From Branchiostoma lanceolatum (lineage: Eukaryota; Chordata; Leptocardii; Amphioxiformes; Branchiostomatidae), in assembly GCF_035083965.1 (NCBI RefSeq), contig NC_089738.1, positions 10,814,734-10,878,733 of the forward strand: DNA of 64,000 nt. Reading direction: 5' to 3'. A model generated the notes under the pieces. It was not told the DNA's origin and did no database searches. It saw nothing but the letters and a program-made list of their open reading frames with translations. A program made the translations under genes and the position numbers. Below are positions 46,901-56,840 of the stretch, piece by piece. Within the stretch, counting starts at the first letter, position 1; each line of letters opens with the position of its first letter.

Positions 46901-47778
46901 TGTTGTGTGGGACAGCTGGATTGGGGATTACCACCGCATACCCTGCACTGGCCACTCCGGTATTGTCGAATAACCTTTGACCTTTCAGGGCGGCAGCCCT
47001 AGCCGCCATCTTGAATTTTTCAATTCTCGCGCTCAAAATTAGCTTGGACGTCGACGTGGTTTTGGGCACCTGTAATATGTCGGTTTCCTACAAGTAGAAA
47101 ATAGAACAAATTTTGTTATTTTGTGCAGCCAGTCTGCCAGAGTATTTCTCGCTATTTCTGAATCATCATTATGGATTTAATACAGTCATAGATTTAATGA
47201 CATTTCACAATTGTGTTTACTTGATGTACATTTTCAATCGGCACTCCATTGCAATCATACATAGGCGAAAGGATCAAATAATCACAAGTGTGACGTCTAT
47301 CCTACAGTGCGTATTCATCATCGGTAGCAAACCTTCGACTGCTGCTGCTTCTTCTCCCTGAAGGCATCCTGTCCCAACTGGTCTGTTAGGATTTTCCAAC
47401 TTGAGTTGGTCCCTGAGTTGGAAAGAGCGATTCTTGGTTAAGCTTTGCCATATGTGATTATAGTAATGTCTAAACCAATATATGACATGCCATGTTATTA
47501 CGTCACAATATCTTATGTTATGTTGATGCTATGCTATGCTATGCTATGCTATGCTATGCTATGCTATGTTATGTTATGTTATGTTATGTTATGTAATGTT
47601 ATGTTATGTCAAGGAGGCTAGAAATGTTACGTTATGTTATGTTATGTTATGTTATGTTATGTTATGTTATGTTATGTTATGTTATGTTGCGTTACGTTAC
47701 GTTGCAAACTGAATTAAGGTAATCGTAAAAAAACTCACATTGCTGCCCCCTCCTCTCGCATTCCCACTGGGAAGTCAT
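40986..47778 (-). CDS. Catalase-like (AOS-type) / PLAT / lipoxygenase fusion with lost iron ligands, about 1138 aa
   Basis: Fifteen coding exons join in frame on the minus strand: 47778-47739, 47412-47333, 47087-46829, 46513-46330, 46155-45967, 45640-45485, 45108-44522, 44370-43919, 43781-43638, 43518-43098, 42820-42644, 42347-42203, 42067-41776, 41589-41386, 41072-40986. Residues 60-370 resemble the catalase-fold allene oxide synthase domain (GRVFQVRLQHTN, MRGAELKFED, YYSRLPIKF). Residues 388-500 are a PLAT domain ending in FPGYRWLGKR. The remainder is a lipoxygenase fold (LRNSDAQIH, MEAFAVALFRKLP, HPVHKLLAPHLRR, LLPEQIP). The order matches the coral AOS-lipoxygenase fusion. However, of the five iron ligands only His733 remains: Leu738, Asn923, Thr927 and the terminal Pro1138 stand where His, His, Asn and Ile are expected. 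A 65-residue Glu/Lys-rich insert occupies 946-1010. Intron 13 uses a GC donor. Catalysis as a dioxygenase is unlikely; a binding or regulatory role is inference. Confidence 0.88.
46573..46815. repeat. (GGAA)n-(GGGA)n-(GGAA)n homopurine microsatellite
   Basis: About 240 bases of pure purine on the plus strand: GGAA units, then about 35 GGGA units, then GGAA units again. It lies in intron 3 of the lipoxygenase-like gene, 14 bases from a splice donor (46828). Long open frames across it are artefacts of the repeat. Confidence 0.97.
47524..47705. repeat. (ATGCT)n / (ATGTT)n pentanucleotide arrays
   Basis: ATGCT units pass into ATGTT units, are interrupted by a unique segment (AAGGAGGCTAGAAATG), and resume as ATGTT and then ACGTT. 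They lie in intron 1 of the lipoxygenase-like gene. Confidence 0.95.
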
Positions 47779-48900
47779 GACAACTGTCTGTAACATAGAA
47801 AAGGCCATTTCATGACGACCATTCTAATCCTGAACATAGGCTTTTGTTCTCTTTTCTGTTTTTTTGCAGTGACCAGTTAGACCAAGGAGAACAAATGTTG
47901 TGTTCCGTTTACCGACCATAGCTAAAACCTGCCGAACCTAGCATTTTTTTCTTCTTCCACAAGCAAAGGACATAGAATTATCTAATTTTCAATCTGAGTG
48001 ATGCAAGAAAAGAAAATGCCAAGTCATCTTTCAAATTTCCTATACTTCCTGTGTTTCACACTCTGTTAACAGATTAAGGTTTTGAACAGTTGATATAAGA
48101 ATATGCATAGTAAACACTGTACTTCTTTGTTCAGTTTACTGCAGTATTAGATACACTTGTGCATGTACAATCGGTCATATCATAGATGATTTACTTCTTT
48201 CACGGCCTATTCAAGTAATTAGCAAAAAGTCGAAAACAAAAGTCAAACATTTCGAAATCAAGTCAGTGAGATGTAGCCAATTTTAAGAAAGTATCAGACA
48301 TATTGTTTTCCGTGCCTTGAATATTTCAAATATTCCACGAAAATCAATATTGGGAAAATTTAGAAAGTCTTAACGGGTTTCTTATTGATAATAACAAAGA
48401 AGTAAAAGCCTTTGCAAAATAATGGCAATGACAACATCGCACTCACTTGGAATGGACTCTACTGCACGTAACAAAGAATAGTATTTTGGCCAGTGTACAT
48501 GTTAGAAATGAAATCATGTGTAGAGCTATACTGAATCATTCAGGCGGGAAGAAAATGAAGGGCGAATCTCTTATCTTGTCACAAAGTTCATCATGTGTGG
48601 CCTTGATCATTGTATGGCTACTTGTGGTCATGCCACTGCAAAACAACCTACAAACAGTACCACGAGACCTGGATTAAAATGGCCAAGGACACAATTTCAA
48701 CGTCCCTTTGTGTGCTGGTGAGCAGCAGACAAATTATCTCTCTTTCAAGGTTATCTTTCGTGGGCCTCTCTTGGGAATTGCGCATACGTGAGCTGAGCCT
48801 TATATAACTTGAAGGTCTAACAAGGGTTACATATACATACTTTTATAGGGTGTTAGAAAAAGCACACACTCAAATCACTCCGTTATATAATGTGACATAT
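47779..48900. other. 5' flank of the lipoxygenase-like gene
   Basis: On the minus strand a TTACAG acceptor ends at 47788, just upstream of the ATG, so the gene probably has an upstream untranslated exon in this stretch or beyond. It cannot be placed. No other coding signal. Confidence 0.4.
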
Positions 48901-48910
48901 AGTATGTTGC

Positions 48911-49219
48911 TTGGCAACGCCACAAAGAATACCTCAGAGGAAAAGTAAAGCACACACGGTTGACAGCCAAAATACTATAGCTTCTCTGATCCCTCTGTCA
49001 CATACTAAAGTCATTGACCCTTCCACGCCTTATCAAGGTAGAGACACACTTCGAGCACGCACGTTGACGAACGCGCGCCACATTTCTGACAAAGAGTACA
49101 GCTCTGTGTCCGCTAGATCAAAAACATCAACTCTTGATTCACAAAGTAGCATCTACTTTAGGTGCAAAACACAAACTGTCTGTTTGGTAGAAATCACATC
49201 TACTCAGATAATTTACTAG
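48911..49219 (+). pseudogene. Candidate degenerate family member E (signature relic)
   Basis: An open frame without an ATG start contains, at 49061-49114, TLTNARHISDKEYSSVSA. This lines up with the family signature of D (TIVETRSITVEEFDRMSA) at the first residue, the Arg, the Ile, the Glu and the final SA, and with the NAR/DAR core of gene A. The frame is preceded by a stop at 48893 with no good splice acceptor. It ends at 49219 with no basic tail and no PxDLS/T motif. It lies on the same strand as A, B and C and between them. It is best read as a truncated, decayed copy or an isolated exon. Chance similarity cannot be excluded. Confidence 0.3.
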
Positions 49220-49259
49220 TAGATCTTATAACAATACATCGACGGATAGCCTTCAGCCA

Positions 49260-49565
49260 TCCACGTATTCTAGGATTTCAAAGGAGCTGACTCCTGCAAG
49301 GCTAGATCTTTATCTTAAGCCTTTAATGGTTCTAGTCTAAGCTTACTTCAAGACGTTTTTCTCGCGAACTCTTTGTGTGCTTTCACGTTTTTATCAGAGA
49401 ACGATTTCCCCGCACCGTTCCCCAGTGGAATGCCCTGCCTGGCAAGGTTGTGACGGCTCCCATAGTTGAGTCATTCCGTGCCAGGCTGAAGGCCTGCCCG
49501 CCCTAGCCCGGGACCTGAACTCCCCCTAATGAGGCCATAAGGGGATAACAATGATGATGATTCTT
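49260..49565 (+). mobile_element. 3' end of a CR1/Jockey-type LINE
   Basis: The frame ending at TAG 49504-49506 reads RFPRTVPQWNALPGKVV, then a VESFRARLKACPP end. This is the conserved C-terminal segment of many CR1/Jockey-type reverse transcriptase ORFs (FPRT-x-WN-LP). A short 3' UTR follows and ends in an AATGATGATGATT tail. Everything upstream is missing, as expected for 5'-truncated retroposition. Confidence 0.7.
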
Positions 49566-49711
49566 GCACCATCATAGTAATCAGTGCTTGCCGCGCACAA
49601 ATGAACTTTTAGTCTGACTAAATATCGCGCTCCTATCGGCCCGCTGGACAGGCCCTAGTTTCAAGGATGGGGTCAATAACCCCGGTCAGAGAGATTGTGT
49701 AAGCACAGGCT

Positions 49712-50175
49712 AAGATGAACTGACTCATTTTCTTTTTTTAGCGGATGTGGCATTTGTTTTTATTTCCATCAATTTGTCTATACGTACGTCATCAAAAATC
49801 AAATCAACAGGTGTCTACGACAGTTTGTCTGCATATACGTCATCAAAAAAATGTCATCATCAGTTGTATCACCATTTCCGGTACATAACGTGCATTTCCG
49901 GTGCATAACGTGAAACGTTGGTCAAATAAAATGTGACATTATGTCAGGAGAGCATGCTGTTAAATATAGGACAACAAGCATCAGGTATACCTCTCTAAAT
50001 GCGCAGATGAACTGGTTAGCGGACGTGTCTTTTGTTTTTATTTACGTCAGCTTGTCTACATGTACGTCATCAGGTGTACAACGTAGCACCATTTTCGGTA
50101 CATGACGTGCATTGACGAAAAGTTGGTCAAATGACATGTGCCATTATATCAACAGAGCAGATATAGGATCAGAAC
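49712..50175. repeat. Diverged tandem duplication rich in TACGTCATCA sites
   Basis: Copy 1 (about 49712-49985) and copy 2 (about 50003-50175) share AGATGAACTG, GCGGA(T/C)GTG, TTTGTTTTTATTT, TACGTCATCA, TTTTCGGTACAT/TTTCCGGTACAT and AAC/GACGTGCATT blocks. TACGTCATCA-type ATF/CREB-like sites occur at 49785, 49838 and 50074. No coding potential. Confidence 0.65.
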
Positions 50176-52402
50176 TATCTCTCTGACCATTGACAAACAC
50201 AGCTACGTATACAGATGACATAGAGAGGTATAAAATCATGTATGCTTCAAGCACAAACAGGGTTACGCCAAATGGCAGTTACTCATCAAGCAGGGACAGG
50301 GTTGTTTTGACAAAAGAGCAACCAAGGAAATCTTATTCTTCATGCTCCCTCGCAGACAAATCATTCAGTAATATGTCCATACAGATTGGACATACCTTCT
50401 ACAAGCGTGTGACTATGTCCAAACAAAGGACGAGTTGTCTAGGTTTCTTGTTTTCTAGAAAGGTTGGCTAGTTTTCTGGCTCTTGATATCTCGTGCCAAG
50501 CCACCCCCCCCCACCCCCCCTTAGCGGAAGAATGTTCTGTACTAACCGTAGTTGTCGTTTAAAACACCTGTTCATTGCTTTTGAAATTGATGAAAACTGT
50601 ACAGGACGTAGCTCTTCAACTTCACTTATACTGAATCTGTCACGATATAGTGGCAAACAAATGTAAAGATATATCTGTATCGTTTTTCGTAAAGACCTCA
50701 TGTGGAAATAACCATACCGACTACAGCTTCAAAAATAGGTCAAAAACTTGTTGTCTGATACGGCAACATTTCGTTTACTTAGGTTTTCGTTTAACTCGTC
50801 TTTCCGTTGAACTGGAAATGTACAACTATTTGTATGAAAGTGTTTGTCTTACCTTGTTGGCAGTTCTTCAATGTTGTGGTGAGCCGAGGGGAGAGAGTTT
50901 GTCCGCCGTGGCACGGGGATCAGCGCATAATGTCCTACTGCATCACCTGTCCTTCTCAAACATTTCTCAAAGAAGGGCAATTATCATTGGCGCGGCTTGT
51001 GTCTCCTGAGGGGTTTTACAGTATCATTAAATCACGGATTTTATGCATGATGTAACAGTTTTATACATGCTAAGAAAACGTTTATGTATCGTTAATTCGT
51101 AGCTTTATATATAGCCATGAGTTAACAATGTATCGGCAATTCTTGGCTAGGACTCGCATACACGAATCCCCATTGGGACCCTTATGCAAATTAACCTGTC
51201 CACCTACTATTGCTACCTAAAATTGCTCGTCTTTAAGAGATCGGAAAGATATGTCGTGCGAAGGTAAGGGCCATTCCATTCAGAAAACGGGGAAGGAAAC
51301 TAATGAATTTTTCGTGTAAACTAGAATCAGAGGCAAAAAACGTGAACAAAATGGCGATACGTTATAAGTGAAAGAAAATGAATTGAGTGACCAAAAAAAG
51401 TTTTCTGGACACCATTTTCGTTAATGGTGAACCCTACTGCGCATGACTCAAAGGTCAAGCCTGCCTAGGGGCTGGGAGGGGTGTGACAGGTTACAAGTCG
51501 CCTAAATAGATGTCTCGAAATATTTTATTCAAAATGTGTGGATTGAAAGAAAAATTATTTCAAAAATCAAATAACGGTTGCATGTATGTATGATATGGAT
51601 AGGACTGTATTCATATGTGTAATTTGTAAAATATGTGTAAATCCAGAATATGACTTCTCTTAGACGTGATAAAAATGCCGGGACAAAGAAACTTACACAA
51701 ATGTAATATTTCCTTTCATTAAGACGGTAGATGTTTTTGAATGTTGGCATCGATGCTCATTCGGTGACTTGGAAATCTTTAGTTTTGTTTGTGTAGCTTT
51801 GAAAATGCATAACTTCAGTGAGAAAGTAAAAACGTGCTGAGTGAGTATACTAGGTCAGGATGACCTATAAGAAATACCACACAATGTGTGCAAAAACAAA
51901 TATCCTTGGACCCATTGAAGACGGCCCTGGCATCCCAAAGGGTCTTTTGTTTTGGCTGGAATGTTGTTGTCGGTACTGTGCATTAGTAAAGGAATAATTA
52001 GAAAGGAGGCTAAACCGGTCCAACCACTATAGGCCGCTGTGCACTGAAGCACATACCTTGCGCGTAATCCCCATCTCAACATTAATAGCAAAGTGAACTA
52101 TACTGTTCAGTTAATGCGTAAAATCACGAAATTTGAATTCCATTTGTATATGTTGGTTGAGGGAAACTATTTTCTTGGCATATTTCTGAACAGATAATTT
52201 GCAAATATAGTGTATTTTGTGCACTAGGTAATGGTAATGGAACTAATTTGAAACTCAACCATGCATGCTCCACCCCCTATCTACCCTTCATTCACCTGCC
52301 AGTGCCAAATTGTCAAACAAGACAAATCACATTTTTTTGCTCTGGCAGCTATGCTTGTCCTTTGACCTTTGATGTTGCGGGTTTTTTTCTTTCTCACTAC
52401 AG
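50176..52402. other. Intergenic or intronic, no supported gene
   Basis: An ORF at 50190-50471 starts at TTG and has no motif. The sequence from 50871 (after CTTGTTGGCAG) to 51052 is open and cysteine-containing, and could be an exon of the same unknown gene as 52403-52705, but this is unsupported. A poly-C stretch lies at 50505-50520. Confidence 0.3.
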
Positions 52403-52705
52403 AAAAGTAACACCCACTGCACACCATCCATCCAGATATCCGACATCGCTAAGTTGATACGAGAAAACAGTTGGCTGCCACACGACGATCGTAAATGCCT
52501 GAAACAACTGATAGACTTCATCTTTCGCGAGAGATCATCTCTAACAGTATGGTATGATGCAGAAGTGACCGTCTACGGAAAACAGATGGAAGGAGTTACA
52601 TTTACATCGGGAGACAAGAGCAACAAGTATGTAGCTCATCTTCATGACGTCCCAGTTCCATCCTCTGTGTCGGCACAAAACGGATGGTGTAGTGAGCAGC
52701 ATTGA
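52403..52705 (+). CDS. Orphan terminal exon, product unknown (100 codons)
   Basis: A strong pyrimidine tract and CACTACAG acceptor end at 52402. From there a frame runs 100 codons to TGA 52703-52705. Its composition is protein-like: it begins KSNTHCTPSIQISDI, then AKLIRENSWLPHDD, then a likely helix (CLKQLIDFIFRER) and a beta-rich segment (LTVWYDAEVTVYGK). No family is recognised. It is written as the last exon of a gene on the plus strand, with unidentified upstream exons. The start phase is unknown. It could instead be a remnant of a retrocopy. Confidence 0.4.
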   Translation, partial: KSNTHCTPSIQISDIAKLIRENSWLPHDDRKCLKQLIDFIFRERSSLTVWYDAEVTVYGKQMEGVTFTSGDKSNKYVAHLHDVPVPSSVSAQNGWCSEQH

Positions 52706-54055
52706 GATGTGATCAAATGGTCCAAACAAAAGGAGGACAGAAAGACATATGACTTGCAATGGACGATATGATAGATATTTGAAATTCGCTGTTTGTATGA
52801 TATGGTTGTAAGAACATTGGTATTACCGTCGGTTAATATGTATTCCTTTGTTGTTGCTTTACACACAGTAAGTAGAGCCCGGAAGACTGTTGTGTGGCTC
52901 CAGAAATTATCAGGGCTGTGACGTGCAGTTCGATGGAATTAGTTTGTTTCTTCAGTTTATCAACTGTTTTGGATATATGATCTTATGAATTTAGCTTATT
53001 AATCGGTGGACTGAAATTGTTATGTATGAACTTATCTCCTGTCCTTTTCTTTTTTTATCTTCACGGACTGTATTAAACTAATCTCTAGTTTGAGTTTGGA
53101 CAATCTTTTGTCACTGTTATGTTGCAACCGCGCCACCTAACGGTTATCTAAAACATTACATGATACCGACACACTTGTTCTCTACTGTTATGCATGGGTG
53201 CCGAAGGGCCGAAGTCAGGTGACTAAAATGTACGCCCACATGATTGGTGGCATATCATGCTTTTAATCTATCACTACGTGTCTCTCATCGTCAGATCCGT
53301 GTACATGCATGGCTAAAACCACAGGTAGGGTGTTATAACGTTATCAAAATTGTACCAAATGTTATCAAAATTGTGCCAAATGTTATCAAAATTGTGCCAA
53401 ATGCTGTTGTCTTAATGTTACTAGAATGATTTCTATACATTATTCTGATATCTTTTAAAAGGTTACGCCAACAACATTTGGTGAGACCTGTCGCACGTCG
53501 CAATCGCATGCCACACACAAAGTGGATATTAATATGTATGTAATACATCTTTATACAATGCTGTGTTGCTGTTTTGTGGCCTAGATATCAATTATTAATG
53601 TTAGTGCTTGACTTTCAGTAACGCCTGCCGTGGTATTCTTTCAGCACTGGTTTATCACCATGCTTATTTATGATTATGTCGTTACAACAAGCGTTATGCC
53701 GATATATGACACAGGATACTATCACCGAATATATATATATTGTGTTTGGGGGAGGGGGGGAGTGTCTTCCGTCAGTAAAAACTGACCATGGGAAAATCCT
53801 AATTCGGAATAATCCTAAAGTATCGGCTGTCTAAACAGTCCTACTAGAATGACAGTCTCTGCCACCTAAGACACATTTGTAATCTGATTCAATTCTGTCA
53901 TCAAACAATTTACAAAGTATGTAATCGCATGAATGCTGTTTATAGTGCTAAAAATCAATGATATTCGTGATCGTTATGAATAATTGAAAAAAATATGTTG
54001 TAGTAAGAATGAAGAGATATAAAGCATGCAATATGTCTTCTTCCTCTAATTGCAG
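52706..54055. other. Intergenic, no gene seen
   Basis: Holds the 22-bp triple repeat listed separately and a TATATATA run near 53731. At 54055 a pyrimidine-rich acceptor (TTCCTCTAATTGCAG) precedes gene C, so its leader may be spliced. Confidence 0.35.
53334..53404. repeat. Three tandem 22-bp units
   Basis: GTTATCAAAATTGTGCCAAAT repeated three times with one substitution in the first. Confidence 0.9.
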
Positions 54056-54097
54056 ATTGCACTTCACGGTTACGAGCAATGTGGGAAGTCGAGTAGC

Positions 54098-55354
54098 ATG
54101 GCAATGGCAGAATCTAAAGACGCGACTGGTCACAATGATCAACAAAGGAGTCAACCCTTCACATCGCGGGAGGAACGTTATCGTTACAAGATGGAAACGT
54201 GGAGACTGTGGTGTCTACATCGAGTTTTACAGGCGCGCCTAGAGGCTCGCGGCTACCCGGATGGAGACGGTACAAGTACAACACCACGTATTGTTGACGT
54301 GAGATCCATAACAGTCGCAGAGTTCGACCGAATGGGTCAGAAAAGTAGCAAGCGCCCCGAGAGAAGCAGAAAACCGACAACATCGCGATCGAGAGCCGCA
54401 AAGCCATCCAAGAAGTGGACCGAATTAATCGAAAAAGCAACGTCACAGCCAGATGGTGCAGAACAACCCAAGAAATGCACCCCAAACGCAAAGTCACCGC
54501 TAGATGGCGCGGAACAACCAGAGAAGTGCACCCCAAACACAACGTTACAGCCACCAAATGGTGCAGAGCAATCCAAGAAATGCACCAAAAGCGCAACGTC
54601 GCCACCAAAGGATGCAGAACAACCCAAGAAGTGCACCAAAAATGCAACGTCACCAACAAAGGGTGCAGAACAACCCAAGAAGTACATCAAAAACGCAACG
54701 CCACCTCCAAAGGGTGCAGATCAGCCCAATAAGTGCACAAAGAATGCAACGTCACCACCAAAGTGTGCAGAACAGCCCAAGAAGTCCACAAAAAACGCAA
54801 AGTTGCCACCAAATGGTGCAGAGCAACCCAAAAAGTGCATAAAGAATGCAGCGTCGCCACCAAATTTAAATGGTGAAGAACAACATAAGAAGTGCACCAA
54901 AGATGTAACGTCATCACCAAGATATGCCGAACCGACCAATAAGCTCATCAAATATGCAACGTTACCGTCACACGGATTCAGACCGTGGATCTGGACGGAG
55001 AATGCAGATGTTGGCAGCACCCGGCCATCCACAAGCAATGCAAGTTGTGTTCGAAACACCGACGAGAAACTGAGAAAACGTACACACGGATCTACCACGC
55101 CAGTCGAAGCCGGATTACCCAAACAGCCAAAATATCACCCAGGACGAAAGGTTGTTGGCAAAACATCGGAATCAAAGACAGTCCTGGCCTCCGTACCGAC
55201 ATCTGCTAGTATCAGCAGTCCGACTGTGGTGACACATGCGGCCAGACAAAAACCAATAGCCCCACAACAGCCAATGCCAGGTGTTCCAACATCTTATCAG
55301 CGATTCTGGCAACCATGGCAAGATCATACGTACTTCGACGCAAATAGAAAATAA
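54098..55354 (+). CDS. Novel family gene C: RSIT-AEFDRM protein with ten 17-residue repeats, 418 aa
   Basis: The start is placed at ATG 54098 (AGCATGG). The frame is open from a splice acceptor at 54055, so an untranslated upstream exon is likely. Residues 64-79 carry the family signature (RIVDVRSITVAEFDRM). Residues 120-292 are about ten tandem 17-residue repeats with consensus GAEQPKKCTKNATSPPK, strongly basic, each usually with one Cys and a (S/T)PPK step. The (S/T)-P-x-K pattern recalls histone H1-like minor-groove-binding and proline-directed kinase sites; this is inference. The tail (293-418) is Ser/Thr/Lys/Pro-rich. Neither the PxDLS/T motif nor the K-K-R-R-R-L tail of A, B and D is present. 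Gene C is therefore a divergent branch in which a repeat array replaces the docking region. Confidence 0.78.
   Translation: MAMAESKDATGHNDQQRSQPFTSREERYRYKMETWRLWCLHRVLQARLEARGYPDGDGTSTTPRIVDVRSITVAEFDRMGQKSSKRPERSRKPTTSRSRAAKPSKKWTELIEKATSQPDGAEQPKKCTPNAKSPLDGAEQPEKCTPNTTLQPPNGAEQSKKCTKSATSPPKDAEQPKKCTKNATSPTKGAEQPKKYIKNATPPPKGADQPNKCTKNATSPPKCAEQPKKSTKNAKLPPNGAEQPKKCIKNAASPPNLNGEEQHKKCTKDVTSSPRYAEPTNKLIKYATLPSHGFRPWIWTENADVGSTRPSTSNASCVRNTDEKLRKRTHGSTTPVEAGLPKQPKYHPGRKVVGKTSESKTVLASVPTSASISSPTVVTHAARQKPIAPQQPMPGVPTSYQRFWQPWQDHTYFDANRK
54455..54972 (+). repeat. Coding 51-bp minisatellite in gene C
   Basis: About ten units of 51 bases, two with small in-frame insertions (unit 2 adds one codon, unit 8 two). 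A unit is a multiple of three, so all frames stay open across the array and generate false ORFs on both strands. Confidence 0.92.
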
Positions 55355-55359
55355 TTTAT

Positions 55360-56660
55360 CTTTATAATCTACTAATAATAAGCTGTAGTAGAGAATCTAC
55401 TATATGGTGTGCTACCTTCTTTCTTCGGCAGTCCGGTATCAGGAGACAATGGCTGCGCCTCTTGAGTGGCTTCTGCTGAGCCTAATGTTACGGTCACAAT
55501 TGGAAAAGGGGGCCCGCCCGGGTAGTTAACGTTTTTTTTTGTCATTTTCTGTCGTGACCCCTATACGTGGCCCCATGAGACACCTTGCGGCTACCGGGCT
55601 ATTTTGGGGCACGGCCGGGCCCCGGGATTTTTTTTTTAATTCAGTGTTAAAATCAACCCGGGACTCGGTAACAAGACGCCGAACGTAATCGTGTGGATAC
55701 CGAGAGGTACCCCCTCCTCCCGTATCCGGCAATACACCTGGATTTGTGGCTTCGGAACCGGTTGGGGCTACATCCGCTACAGTCACCGGTGTAAATGTGG
55801 CCGTAGCATTAGTAGAGGGCTTTGTTGCAAATACTGTATATGCGTTGCGTGCTAACGGCACCACTAGTGCACAGGAAAATTTCTTGCAATCCAGAGCTAG
55901 CAATAATAATTACCTGCCCTGCATGGGCATACGTTAACCCAAGATAACATTGTTCCATCATTATCTATTTATTGATTTGTCCATAATATTTTTATTTTTT
56001 TGGTTGACGTGTGTGATAATGCTCATTATACTGTATCTTTATTAGTTGCCTACAGTAGCTTTTTAGTTGTAACGTTATATAAAATGATTACTGTTCTACT
56101 TAACCCAGTCACTTGTACCATGCACATTTAGACTATGATGTATTTCAATACTAGTGAACGCAGTTATGTACATACGGACGTGTTTGTTTTGTTTTGTTTC
56201 TTGCAATCACCTCCGTAAAAACGGATGTAATGTTTTCAGTCTGTCTGTTTGTTTGTGTTGGCGTGTGTCTGTAGTTGGCCGGGGTCCAAATTTGATCCCG
56301 CAGATTGAGTTGGCCTGGGTCAAATTTGTTCCGAAGCTGAATGTTGCTGTTGATAAAGTCGGGAAACCGAGGATGACATGCGGGAACAGAGCATGTAATG
56401 TGTGAACTGGACATTATATTTTGTCAAGAAATTTACAAAACTGTGAATATTTCATGGAAGTATGGGATCTTCGACTTCTTCTCTTGTATTTTTCCAGATT
56501 GGTAGGACTAAACTTAATTAAGTTGTTATCTAATCTAGATGCCTGGATACTATAAATAAATGTAATTTCTATCCCCTCTTTTGCGAGTTTGTTGTTCTTA
56601 TTCTCTATAACCTGTGGAACACCAAAATAGTGGTATCAGTTTATGTCGTTACAAGAATAC
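55360..56660. other. 3' flank of gene C, no gene seen
   Basis: A GC-rich patch (GGGCCCGCCCGGG near 55510 and GGCCGGGCCCCGGG near 55612) with poly-T runs may be part of an unidentified element. ORFs at 55526-55903 (-) and 55746-55937 (+) overlap antisense, and neither has a recognisable domain. Confidence 0.35.
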
Positions 56661-56661
56661 C

Positions 56662-56840
56662 CTAGCCTCCACCAGGCCCTCCTTCGGGCGCAAGGATCGT
56701 AGAATTCGGCAGAAAAGGGAATAATTAGCCAGTAGAGTCAGTCCACGGTGAAGATCACATTTCGCCCGTGTAGGGGCCTTCAAATAAAACCCTGGCAACT
56801 ATTCTCCCTATAGCCGGCGTAGTTAGTCTGGTAGAGACTA
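56662..56840 (+). mobile_element. MITE-like element, copy 2
   Basis: Collinear with the reverse complement of 23777-23984. The ends are CTAGCCTCCACCAG and CTGGTAGAGACTA, imperfect inverted repeats of each other. Non-coding, about 180 bases. Confidence 0.6.

Noticed and set aside
40986-47778. CYP74-type allene oxide synthase
   Set aside because: The N-terminal domain has catalase-fold features (RGAELKF, YYSRLP), not the cytochrome P450 Cys-haem loop.
50190-50471. 93-codon ORF that might be another family member
   Set aside because: It starts at TTG, lacks the RSIT-EEF signature and basic tail, and has no second copy.
54159-55122. Several overlapping ORFs on both strands across gene C
   Set aside because: The 51-base repeat keeps all frames open; only the frame with the family signature continues to a sensible start and end.
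55526-55937. Overlapping sense and antisense ORFs (125 and 63 codons)
   Set aside because: No domain, no splice context, and they lie in a GC-rich patch that may belong to an unidentified repeat.
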